Source: a virus
Virus record (IMG/VR): IMGVR_UViG_3300023181_000083
Span: 1-22,404 of that record
Direction: 5' to 3' (one strand)
DNA length: 22,404 nt
The position numbers and the translations under genes are program-made. The notes below the pieces were generated by a model that was not told the DNA's origin, searched no databases, and saw only the letters and a list, made by a program, of their open reading frames with translations. Below are positions 1-6,623 of this stretch, piece by piece; positions within the stretch are counted from its first letter, which is position 1; every line of letters starts with the position of its first letter.

Positions 1-387
1 CTTTTCGAATTCAGGATTAATTTTTATAAGATATTTATCCTTATGTAGTTTCAATTCACATTCAAATTCTTCCTCTGAAATAACGTCATTATCAAATTCA
101 TTTGAGAGTTCTAAGAATTCAGCTTTTTTATATAAATTTTGAATAGCTTGTATATAAAATTTTTCTTTCATTTGATGATTATGGAGAACACCAAAAATAT
201 TTTTGACGTACCTATTGCTTTCACCTGAAATGTAATTTACACTTTTAGTATCCGCTATAGCAAACATATACGCTCCTGGCGCTATGTGAGTGTCAGGCTC
301 AGATACTTTACTAAATATCTTATTGGGAAGAATAGGACCAAGCGTATCAAAGTCTGCATCTAAATATGTTAATTTAATCGATTTCAT
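1..387 (-). CDS. Hypothetical protein, 3' end outside window
   Basis: Reading leftward from an ATG at 387, the frame stays open for 129 codons to the window edge, so the C-terminus is missing. The protein begins MKSIKLTYLDADFDTLGPIL and has a mixed alpha/beta look, with an acidic, helix-rich stretch late in the visible part (SEEEFECELKLHKDKY). I see no motif I can name. Its start overlaps the end of the upstream gene (374-1003) by 14 nt, so the two are probably translationally coupled and may act together. Base composition is very AT-rich, unlike the head genes further right. Whether this pair belongs to the phage or to flanking host or accessory DNA cannot be decided from the window. Confidence 0.7.
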   Translation of the reverse strand, partial: MKSIKLTYLDADFDTLGPILPNKIFSKVSEPDTHIAPGAYMFAIADTKSVNYISGESNRYVKNIFGVLHNHQMKEKFYIQAIQNLYKKAEFLELSNEFDNDVISEEEFECELKLHKDKYLIKINPEFEK

Positions 388-1003
388 AATATTTCATGAT
401 TTTATCACATTCACTCTTATACATCGGAGCTTCCAGTATGCTCTCTTTAACGTCATGGGCTTTCAAATCAATATGAAAATTGAAAATAAATGCCAGTACT
501 TTATTTTCAATATCTGTGTCTACCCTTCTAACATTGCTGGGTTTAATATCAAGTTTTAATCTTGCTGATCCAATATCCTTCGATACATAGTATCCGTAAC
601 TTACATTTTCGGCATTAAATATCTCATTAGTAAACCTGTTATTTAAATCAAAAAACTTCTTTGATAGTTCATCCGTTTTGCCCTCTGAGAAAATATAATA
701 ATGATAGTTTATTCCAAGGGCATCACAATTACAACTTCCAGTGTCAATCATCCTATTTAATATATCAAATAGGTCGTCATTGTCATGTGGATAAAGTGCG
801 GTTAATATCATCTGATTTGAGTAAATAACCAAATGGAATTTATTGGTTTCAATGTGACTTAGATCATTTGAAAAGTGAGTTTTAGAGATTTCCTCTTCTG
901 AAAAAATTTGATTCTTAATGAAATAATATTTATCGAAATTACTAACTTTAAATTCACCTATAAGAACGACATTTCTCACAGTAAGGGTTGTTTCCATTTT
1001 CAT
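374..1003 (-). CDS. Hypothetical protein, 209 aa
   Basis: This is a 209-aa soluble protein starting MKMETTLTVRNVVLIGEFKV from an ATG at 1001-1003; a second in-frame ATG lies two codons later. I see no signal peptide, membrane segment or catalytic motif. Alternating hydrophobic stretches (VRNVVLIGEF, FHLVIYSNQMILTALYP, ENKVLAFIFNFHIDLKA) suggest beta-sheets with helices between them. The end overlaps the next gene (1-387) by 14 nt, a typical two-gene operon arrangement. The DNA is AT-rich, in contrast with the capsid and portal genes. About 240 nt of AT-rich sequence without a convincing gene separate it from the SH3b gene. The function is unknown and I do not recognise the family. Confidence 0.75.
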   Translation of the reverse strand: MKMETTLTVRNVVLIGEFKVSNFDKYYFIKNQIFSEEEISKTHFSNDLSHIETNKFHLVIYSNQMILTALYPHDNDDLFDILNRMIDTGSCNCDALGINYHYYIFSEGKTDELSKKFFDLNNRFTNEIFNAENVSYGYYVSKDIGSARLKLDIKPSNVRRVDTDIENKVLAFIFNFHIDLKAHDVKESILEAPMYKSECDKIMKYYEID

Positions 1004-1246
1004 TTAATTTAACTTGAAGTATTAAAATTTAAGAATATAATCGAATAAAATTTTCATTTGAAATAATCTTACAATAAATGGTAAAAGTATCAAAAGTTTT
1101 GAAATACATTACAATTTTATTTTAATGCTATCCTATATATTCTAAAGTTAATAAGTTACAACAATCATTCCAATGATATTAACCTACTATTAACCTGCCA
1201 TTTATTGTATAGCTTAGTCCATTAGTATTTAATACATGTTTTTTTG

Positions 1247-1753
1247 TCACTTTACAAATTTATAATTAACCCATCCATTAGTGCCTGATTCATCCACACG
1301 AACGTACAGCCATTCTCCATCATGAGAGATGTAGGTTACCATATCTCCATAATTAATAACTTCAAGTACCTTGTAATTGCTGCCGGCACCATCTCGAACA
1401 TTTAAAGTCTCGCTGGTAACCTCAAGCATTTGCAGACGTTTATATTGTTTCATTGGTTTAACAACTGTTGTACCGCCTGCAGCTGTAAAGGCTTTGGCTT
1501 TTACCTTGCGTGGCTTTGCAACAACCGGTGCGGCGTAACTGGCGCAAACACCACAGCTGCCACCTTCCTTACTGCAGTGCTTGCATGCACTACAGTTTTT
1601 GCACGCTGTACAGTATGCATCGCCGGAGCAGCGGCCGTAATCTTCTTTCTGCTCTACTGCAGGAGTGCAGCAACTTGCAATTAATTTTGTGGTTTGAGAA
1701 ACCACGGCATTACTGCATAGGATTATTATTAGTATTAGTAGTTTTTTTATCAT
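1247..1753 (-). CDS. Secreted Cys-rich protein with C-terminal bacterial SH3 domain
   Basis: A 168-aa exported protein. Residues 1-19 are a signal peptide (lysines, then LLILIIILCSNAVVS). Residues 28-70 hold ten cysteines in closely spaced CxxC-like pairs (CTACKNCSACKHC, then CGVC), which could bind metal or form disulfides. A Lys/Ala-rich linker follows. Residues about 113-168 form an SH3b domain with the classic LNVRDGAGSNYKVL start, GEWLYVRV middle and GWVNYKFV end. SH3b domains commonly bind peptidoglycan peptides or mediate protein contacts outside the cytoplasm. The start overlaps the stop of the upstream small membrane gene in an ATGA junction, so the two are co-translated. Transcription probably starts at the repeated promoter element near 1987-2060. 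It could be a surface or lysis-associated accessory protein; the exact job is unknown. Confidence 0.8.
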   Translation of the reverse strand: MIKKLLILIIILCSNAVVSQTTKLIASCCTPAVEQKEDYGRCSGDAYCTACKNCSACKHCSKEGGSCGVCASYAAPVVAKPRKVKAKAFTAAGGTTVVKPMKQYKRLQMLEVTSETLNVRDGAGSNYKVLEVINYGDMVTYISHDGEWLYVRVDESGTNGWVNYKFVK

Positions 1754-1968
1754 TGAGAATTAGTTTTGAAAATTAACGCTAAACCTATAAGTATACCCAT
1801 AACAAAGCTGAAGCCAACCATATAATAAATCATGGTTACAGCACTATTAGTGGACCGGGCATAATCCGCAGTTTTCCGCGCATAATATGTACGTATCTCT
1901 AAAAGGTTTCGGTCAGTATGATTTTGGATATTTTGTAAGTACTCTTTTTTTTCCTGTTCTTGTGTCAT
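1750..1968 (-). CDS. Small single-pass membrane protein
   Basis: A 72-aa protein. Residues 1-45 are hydrophilic and helical (MTQEQEKKEYLQNIQNHTDR). One transmembrane helix covers about 48-67 (YYMVGFSFVMGILIGLALIF), followed by a short tail, KTNSQ. The ATG is at 1966-1968. The stop overlaps the ATG of the SH3b protein gene (ATGA at 1750-1753), so the two form one operon. The pairing of a membrane-anchored small protein with a secreted SH3b protein suggests an envelope function, but this is inference from context only. The operon is preceded by one of two nearly identical promoter elements in the window. Confidence 0.75.
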   Translation of the reverse strand: MTQEQEKKEYLQNIQNHTDRNLLEIRTYYARKTADYARSTNSAVTMIYYMVGFSFVMGILIGLALIFKTNSQ

Positions 1969-1986
1969 AATTGATTGTTTAGCTGA

Positions 1987-2060
1987 TAAATGTATGTTAA
2001 AAATTTAACAGGAAAATACGGGTTGCCTCAATTCAGGTAAAAATACCTACTAATGGGTAT
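1987..2060 (-). promoter_or_regulatory. Promoter with palindromic operator, copy 1
   Basis: On the minus strand the -7-like box TACATTTA (1987-1994) lies 19 nt before the ATG at 1968. A 53-bp block (2008-2060) upstream is 47/53 identical to the block at 2691-2743. It contains the perfect inverted repeat AGGTA-N4-TACCT (2035-2048), exactly 40 nt from the -7 box, as in copy 2. There is no TTG at the -33 position; instead a conserved CCCGTnTTTTCnTGT lies there. This fits activator-dependent initiation. Confidence 0.6.
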
Positions 2061-2089
2061 AGAAAAACCTGACGCAGCAGGTTGAAAGG

Positions 2090-2644
2090 TTATAGAAATT
2101 CAACTTCATCAAATTTTTCTAATATTCCTACTTGGTTTGTAAATATGTTGAAAAATACGTTTGTTAGTCCGGCTCCATAACCATTTTCAATAATATGAAA
2201 ATTAATTAGCCTGCTATCATATCCTTCTAATGGTGACACACCTGGATCAGTACCGGTGCCTGGATCTTCGGATGGAGGTATAACAGGAGCATACTCGTTA
2301 TATAATTGAGATGGAGAAAAGTCTGGGTAAATAGCAATATATCCCTGTTTTGTATTTTCTGATGATACTCTTAAATTCAAATCTTCCAATTGTTTGTCAA
2401 AAAGAATGTTTTGAGATTGAGATTCGGTATCCGGGTATACATTTTTCACTGCATTTAAAATGAAATTATCAACTTCATCATCTCCAAAATTAGGCCCTAA
2501 TTTATACGTCCCTGTTGGCTTTCTCATGTAAAGAATTTGGCCAATGGTGATGGTGTCAGTATTGAATTTTAATTTAATGTTTATAGTTTTTAAAATTCTT
2601 GCATTCGTTAACGTTAGATACGTCATAACTCTTGAATTGGACAT
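2090..2644 (-). CDS. Hypothetical protein, 184 aa
   Basis: A 184-aa protein from an ATG at 2642-2644. Residues 1-110 are mixed alpha/beta (MTYLTLTNARILKTINIKLK). About residues 120-140 are a Pro/Gly/Asp-rich linker (PPSEDPGTGTDPGV), followed by a short beta-rich tail (LINFHIIENGYGAGLTNVFF). There is no signal peptide or membrane segment. I do not recognise the family. It sits alone as a minus-strand unit under the second copy of the repeated promoter element, and so is probably co-regulated with the SH3b/membrane pair at 1247-1968. A virion or accessory role is possible but unsupported. Confidence 0.7.
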   Translation of the reverse strand: MSNSRVMTYLTLTNARILKTINIKLKFNTDTITIGQILYMRKPTGTYKLGPNFGDDEVDNFILNAVKNVYPDTESQSQNILFDKQLEDLNLRVSSENTKQGYIAIYPDFSPSQLYNEYAPVIPPSEDPGTGTDPGVSPLEGYDSRLINFHIIENGYGAGLTNVFFNIFTNQVGILEKFDEVEFL

Positions 2645-2669
2645 TTGTATTTATTTAAAGGTTATTTAG

Positions 2670-2743
2670 TAAATGTAGAGTATTAATTTTACACGAAAAC
2701 ACGGGTCACCGCAATTCAGGTAAAAATACCTACTAATGGGGAT
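2670..2743 (-). promoter_or_regulatory. Promoter with palindromic operator, copy 2
   Basis: TACATTTA (2670-2677, minus strand) lies 26 nt before the ATG at 2644. The 53-bp block at 2691-2743 repeats the one at 2008-2060, with AGGTA-N4-TACCT at 2718-2731 and the same 40-nt spacing to the -7 box. The region also lies between divergent genes, so the palindrome could influence the + strand gene at 2790 too. Confidence 0.6.
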
Positions 2744-2766
2744 GGCAACTAATTCTGAAAATTATC

Positions 2767-2774
2767 TATGTTTG
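2767..2774 (+). promoter_or_regulatory. -7 element (TATGTTTG) for the 2790 gene
   Basis: TATGTTTG matches the Bacteroidota -7 consensus TAnnTTTG perfectly and ends 15 nt before the ATG at 2790. No clear TTG lies about 20 nt upstream (only TGG nearby). The AGGTA-N4-TACCT palindrome at 2718-2731 lies 35 nt upstream and may supply an activator or repressor site. Confidence 0.5.
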
Positions 2775-2789
2775 TAAAAATTTCCCGCC

Positions 2790-3680
2790 ATGACCCTCAC
2801 CGAATTAGCCAAAAGTATTTACGATAGTTCTACCGAAAGAATTAAAACACCTATTACAGGCTCGTTCTCATTGGCATTTGTGCTGTACAATTGGAGGCCA
2901 ATACTCTTGTTGTTATTTTCAAAAGATAGTATAGAAAATAAAATTCAGGTTATTGATATATTTTTTAGCAGTTGGCATGCAATCGTAGTCCCGCTGTTAA
3001 TAGCGCTTCTTTATGTAGTTATTGTGCCATACCTAATGATGGTAATTGAGATTCTATTAAATACCGCAAATGTTGGTAGGAAAACCAATAGGAGTGAACA
3101 GCAACTTTTAGACCTGACATTAAAGTCTAAGTTACTTTCTCAAAAATTTAAAAATACTCAAATTGAAAGTGGAGAGAAAGATATTAAAGAGTTGAATGAT
3201 ACAATTGCAAATATGCAGTCTCAAATCACAATTATCAATGATCAGCATAAAAGTGTCGTGGAAAATTACGAATCAATTATTGTTGGCTATAAGAATGCTG
3301 ATTCCGAAAATAGCAGATTTAGCAAATCTTTATCTGAAATGGAATCTAATTTCCTTTACATGACCGACTATTTAACCACTACATTAAAAATTATAGTGTC
3401 ATTATTGACACCAGAACAACTATCTAATATATTAAATCTTTTAACTCAACTCATGAATGATCCCCCTCACAATGTGAATACCCATCTGGTAAACATGTTG
3501 ATAGAATACGAATTTGTTGAAGATGTGATTGATAATAAAACTGGATTTCCTACATTCAAGGTAACTGAACTTGGAGAAATGTTTAGAGATAACTTTCTTA
3601 ATTGGAGCAGAAATAACACTGACAATAATAAAAATATTACCTTTCCAACCCCCTCAATTCCTCCTTTATCGCCTCAGTAA
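2790..3680 (+). CDS. Membrane-anchored coiled-coil protein with winged-helix-like C-terminus
   Basis: A 296-aa protein. Residues about 1-45 hold the pattern ERIKTPITGSFSLAFVLYNW and a first hydrophobic helix; a second membrane helix covers about 61-90. Residues about 100-190 are a long polar coiled coil (KDIKELNDTIANMQSQITII). Residues about 205-270 (LLTPEQLSNILNLLTQLM, then LIEYEFVED and FKVTELGEMF) look like a small winged-helix fold. Such an arrangement puts a coiled coil and a sensing or binding domain in the cytoplasm behind a membrane hairpin. The function is unknown. It is transcribed opposite to the phage late genes and its 3' end overlaps the convergent gene at 3637 by 44 nt. It could be a superinfection-exclusion or other accessory gene. 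That is inference from topology and orientation, not homology. Confidence 0.75.
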   Translation: MTLTELAKSIYDSSTERIKTPITGSFSLAFVLYNWRPILLLLFSKDSIENKIQVIDIFFSSWHAIVVPLLIALLYVVIVPYLMMVIEILLNTANVGRKTNRSEQQLLDLTLKSKLLSQKFKNTQIESGEKDIKELNDTIANMQSQITIINDQHKSVVENYESIIVGYKNADSENSRFSKSLSEMESNFLYMTDYLTTTLKIIVSLLTPEQLSNILNLLTQLMNDPPHNVNTHLVNMLIEYEFVEDVIDNKTGFPTFKVTELGEMFRDNFLNWSRNNTDNNKNITFPTPSIPPLSPQ

Positions 3681-4005
3681 ATCCAAAAGACAGTTCCCGG
3701 ATAATGTTGTTGTAATGCCCCCAGATGATTCTGTTATAAATAGGGTGCGATTTCTTTTTATACTGTTTCATTTTCTTGGAAATCTTTTTCATATCTACAA
3801 AACGGTGCTTCAGGAACTGGGCATAGTTCAGGGCATTTTCAGTAGCGTTAAAGGTACGGCCGGTTATCCAGTTGGGGTTGCTAAAGCCATGGGAGCCCAT
3901 GTATTTAACCTGAGCCACATTAATATCAGTTGCTGCAGCTTGCATAGTGCGCCTGATAAAACGCCCCTCCAGCACATCATTAAGGGTTTTCTCGTTACTC
4001 TCCAT
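3637..4005 (-). CDS. Hypothetical phage protein, last gene of the portal/connector unit
   Basis: A 122-aa, strongly basic protein (KKISKKMKQYKKKSHPIYNR) beginning MESNEKTLNDVLEGRFIRRT. It contains a Gly/Trp-rich turn (GSHGFSNPNWITGRTFNATE) and a helical C-terminus. The start ATG overlaps the stop of the upstream gene in TAATG (4003-4007), so translation is coupled. Its place at the end of the portal-connector row suggests a head-completion or neck component, or a small minor virion protein of the HK97 gp10 kind. No family was recognised. The 3' end overlaps the convergent membrane-protein gene by 44 nt. Confidence 0.7.
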   Translation of the reverse strand: MESNEKTLNDVLEGRFIRRTMQAAATDINVAQVKYMGSHGFSNPNWITGRTFNATENALNYAQFLKHRFVDMKKISKKMKQYKKKSHPIYNRIIWGHYNNIIRELSFGFTEAIKEELRGLER

Positions 4006-4466
4006 TACGGATTGGTTTTTATGGTAATTTGCACGTAATAGCCATTGCAGCCATTCAGCATCTTGGTAGGCCCGGCATTAAAGGAACTTTCCTGCAGCCA
4101 TGCCATCATACCACAAAACAGGCCTTCCCCATTAGATTTATCCATGATTAGCTTATCCATAAACTTTTTGGCCACTGCCTGGGTACGGGTAAAGACTTCT
4201 ATGTATTCGTTACGTTTAAGTTTAGAGTAATCTACTTTTTCAAGAAAGAAAAAGCCACATACATTTTCGTACTTGGCAGCATCCTGCTGGCCGTCCATGC
4301 CATGCTCAGGCACCAGTGTGAGCATTAAAATATTGTCGCCGGCTTTATGATCCTGCATGAGCTTGCCAAGGTCTTCCTCGGTAACAGCCATTTCAACGCG
4401 TTTAATTTCGGGTATGACAGAGGCTACCTGATTACTGTATGCTTCGAGTTGGGGTATCAGGATCAT
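4005..4466 (-). CDS. Hypothetical phage protein, putative neck or tail-completion factor
   Basis: A 153-aa protein with an alternating helix and strand pattern (VASVIPEIKRVEMAVTEEDL, then DNILMLTLVPEHGM and ENVCGFFFLEKVDYS). It ends with a beta-rich segment YYVQITIKTNP. No signal peptide or membrane helix is visible. It is coupled on both sides through TAATG junctions (4003-4007 and 4464-4468). The size and position after the portal and two other connector-like genes fit a tail-terminator or neck protein, but I see no diagnostic motif. Conservation within Bacteroidota phages would be expected. Confidence 0.7.
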   Translation of the reverse strand: MILIPQLEAYSNQVASVIPEIKRVEMAVTEEDLGKLMQDHKAGDNILMLTLVPEHGMDGQQDAAKYENVCGFFFLEKVDYSKLKRNEYIEVFTRTQAVAKKFMDKLIMDKSNGEGLFCGMMAWLQESSFNAGPTKMLNGCNGYYVQITIKTNP

Positions 4467-5353
4467 TATGTTTTAGATTTATCGTTCAGTTTGTAATCCA
4501 GGTCTTTTTTCTTAAGGTCGTAAAGTCTTATCAGTATTTCCCAAAGGTTAGTTTTGCGAACTGCCTCAAGGTTGCCAAATTCTCCACTTTCGGCCAATGC
4601 AAATGCCAGGCTGTCCATCCCGATTCCCGGTACCGCTTCGAGCTGGTCGCCGGAACCGGCTTCAAAAAGTATCGACAGGTCAAGTTCCCTGCCTCCCCAC
4701 GGAATGACAGCGCCGGTAATATATTTCTGGAAGCTCGCAAACTGTAAGTAGAAACCATATACAAAACCTATAGGGCCATGCTTAAATACCTGGGCGCGCT
4801 CTTCTATGGTGTGTGAGTTGTAAGGCTCCCTGATATCGCCATTTAGCTTAGGGAACAGTTGTGCCAGTTTAGCCTTGCGGTAAAATACCGCTGCCAGTAA
4901 ATATAGCAAATTTGTATTGCCGGTGGCTGCAAAGTCCAGGAACAAACGCAGGCCATCAAGGTACTCGCCAAAAGTTACGTTCATAAAACTATCCCTTGGG
5001 CCATGGTAGCCTCTCCAGAGGGGCCTGTAAAGCGACACCGGTGTATGCGTAAATTCAAGCTTAATGACCTTTTGCCCATCTACATCATCAAAGAATGTAT
5101 CTATCAGTTGTGCCAGGGTATATACATTGCCCCACTTAGCTTCTTCGTCTACAATCAGCAATTCTTTTTTAGATGGCTGGAGGTTTAGCAGCTTGTAAAT
5201 TGCCTGCACCTTCAGGTCGGAATATGTGAGAGCACCAACCTGGTACCGAAATATAAGCTCGCACATTTCTATATATTGTGCAGCATCACATTCAGCAAGG
5301 CTATGAGGGAGGTACAGGCTTTTATTTGCTTCAGGGATATCTATTGTATGCAT
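4466..5353 (-). CDS. Hypothetical phage protein, 295 aa
   Basis: A 295-aa, mostly helical protein. The N-terminal part has an aromatic helical pattern (YIEMCELIFRYQVGALTYSD), followed by YRPLWRGYHGPRDSFMNVTF. A helical middle follows (LLYLLAAVFYRKAKLAQLFP). The C-terminal 60 residues (VPGIGMDSLAFALAESGEFG, then LWEILIRLYDLKKKDLDYK) resemble in rhythm the small tail-assembly chaperones, which end in a helix with a Trp and a basic/acidic tail. I do not claim that homology. The start overlaps the previous gene by 13 nt and the stop overlaps the next ATG in TAATG. The place in the row suggests head-tail joining or tail assembly. Confidence 0.7.
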   Translation of the reverse strand: MHTIDIPEANKSLYLPHSLAECDAAQYIEMCELIFRYQVGALTYSDLKVQAIYKLLNLQPSKKELLIVDEEAKWGNVYTLAQLIDTFFDDVDGQKVIKLEFTHTPVSLYRPLWRGYHGPRDSFMNVTFGEYLDGLRLFLDFAATGNTNLLYLLAAVFYRKAKLAQLFPKLNGDIREPYNSHTIEERAQVFKHGPIGFVYGFYLQFASFQKYITGAVIPWGGRELDLSILFEAGSGDQLEAVPGIGMDSLAFALAESGEFGNLEAVRKTNLWEILIRLYDLKKKDLDYKLNDKSKT

Positions 5354-5667
5354 AGTGTCATATCATCTTTAAGGACTACTTTATATTTAGCCATATCGGC
5401 ACCAAACACAAGTTCTACCTGATACCTGCAGACTTCTTTACTTTTGTTATCCCAGGGAATAAATTTTGAGCGTGCATCAACCCTCATAAATTTTTTCATG
5501 TACTTAACAATGCTGTGTTTAAGCACTATTTGGTTGATTTCCAAGTCGCGTTGCTCCTTTATAATTGCTGCCTGCAGGCGCTTATCAAAGCCTTCAAACT
5601 GTTTGTTTTTCCTGTAATAACGTAGTTTATGGTACAGTTTTTTTAATGGCTGAAATGGATTTTTCAT
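5341..5667 (-). CDS. Small basic hypothetical phage protein
   Basis: A 108-aa protein. The first 60 residues are very basic and helical (LKKLYHKLRYYRKNKQFEGF); the last 40 alternate as short strands (YQVELVFGADMAKYKVVLKD). The ATG is at 5665-5667, two nt after the stop of the upstream gene, and the stop overlaps the next gene by 13 nt. The family is not recognised. The tight packing between connector-like genes implies a structural or assembly role, but nothing in the sequence proves it. Confidence 0.65.
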   Translation of the reverse strand: MKNPFQPLKKLYHKLRYYRKNKQFEGFDKRLQAAIIKEQRDLEINQIVLKHSIVKYMKKFMRVDARSKFIPWDNKSKEVCRYQVELVFGADMAKYKVVLKDDMTLCIQ

Positions 5668-5669
5668 GG

Positions 5670-6623
5670 TTATGTAGATAAGAAGTTAGATCCTATAATA
5701 ATTTTTGGTAGAATGGGTTGCTCGTAGTTGGCCACAGGTGCCGGTGCTACTAATTTTTCAATGGATAGCAATGCTGCATCGGCATCCTGCTTAAATGCCT
5801 GGCGCGCTGCCTGTGGCTCCATTTTGGCCGCCGGTTGTTTTATCTGGGTGCTGTCACGATCTGATGTGTACGCCTGCAAGACACCCTCAGGGAAAATAGT
5901 TACTGATAGGCGCACCATTGCCCAGGACAAAGAGTAGAATGCACAGGCCTCCTTAATAAGCGCAAGCAGCTGTAGGTCTTTTTCGTCCTCGATATCGGTA
6001 CCCGTTTGCAATTTCGTTTTTAGATCGTCAAACTTTGCTTTGCCTATGCGCGGAAGTATCTCCCTTGTTTCGCATTGGCTGATGCCCGGCACAAGTTTCA
6101 TGAGGATAAGGCGCGAGCCTATCATGAAATATTCGTTGAACTCTGATGTAGACGTGATGAAAAGCTTATTAAGCTTCTTATAGGCCTGCATATCTTTCCA
6201 CTCTTCCAAGGTATCGAGATGCATTAATAAATCGTCTACAGCCCTGTAATAGCGTTTTTGCAAGGCTTCATTATCTGCATCCAGCATCCACTGGAAGGCT
6301 TGTTTCTCATTATTGTCCTGGCGCATCTTACGGCCGTTGGCAGTATGCGATATATCCATATTAGGCGCCAGCAGAGAATAAGCCATTATAGCGATTGGGT
6401 ACCTGGTCAGGTATAAAAGATGTTCCTGCTCTGTATCATCGTCTTCGTAGGCTGCAAAAACAGCATCGTACATCGGCTGGCCAATAAGGTCAACCATGTC
6501 ATTTGTAGCTGTAATAATATCCGGTTTTATTTTGCTGAAGGCGATATCAGCATCTATAAAGCCAAGCAGTTCCTTAAGTTCGTCGCTGCCGTCAACGCCG
6601 TCTTTATCAAATAATAATTTCAT
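5670..6623 (-). CDS. Putative head-tail connector, DUF6712-like
   Basis: A 317-aa, mainly helical protein directly downstream of the portal. The N-terminus FIDADIAFSKIKPDIITATN followed by DLIGQPMYDAVFAAY recalls the DUF6712 proteins that follow the portal in Bacteroidota phages. This is from memory of the pattern, not from a search. The middle has long amphipathic helices (LDTLEEWKDMQAYKKLNKLF), and the C-terminus is an Ala/Pro/Gln-rich flexible tail (about 265-305) ending PILPKIIIGSNFLST. Such proteins are thought to act as adaptor or head-completion factors on the portal ring. The start overlaps the portal stop (TAATG, 6621-6625), so it is made with the portal. Confidence 0.6.
   Translation of the reverse strand: MKLLFDKDGVDGSDELKELLGFIDADIAFSKIKPDIITATNDMVDLIGQPMYDAVFAAYEDDDTEQEHLLYLTRYPIAIMAYSLLAPNMDISHTANGRKMRQDNNEKQAFQWMLDADNEALQKRYYRAVDDLLMHLDTLEEWKDMQAYKKLNKLFITSTSEFNEYFMIGSRLILMKLVPGISQCETREILPRIGKAKFDDLKTKLQTGTDIEDEKDLQLLALIKEACAFYSLSWAMVRLSVTIFPEGVLQAYTSDRDSTQIKQPAAKMEPQAARQAFKQDADAALLSIEKLVAPAPVANYEQPILPKIIIGSNFLST

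Noticed and set aside
1079-1092. GGTAAAAGTATC as a third, degenerate AGGTA-N4-TACCT operator before the 1003 start
   Set aside because: The distance to the ATG (about 76 nt) is similar, but the palindrome is broken, the 53-bp context is absent and the -7 box is poor.
1510-1776. Cys/His-containing + strand ORFs opposite the SH3b gene
   Set aside because: They are reading-frame shadows of the Cys-rich minus-strand gene.
4003-4468. Programmed frameshift between the connector genes, as in tail-assembly chaperones
   Set aside because: The junctions are simple TAATG overlaps and no slippery heptamer was seen there.
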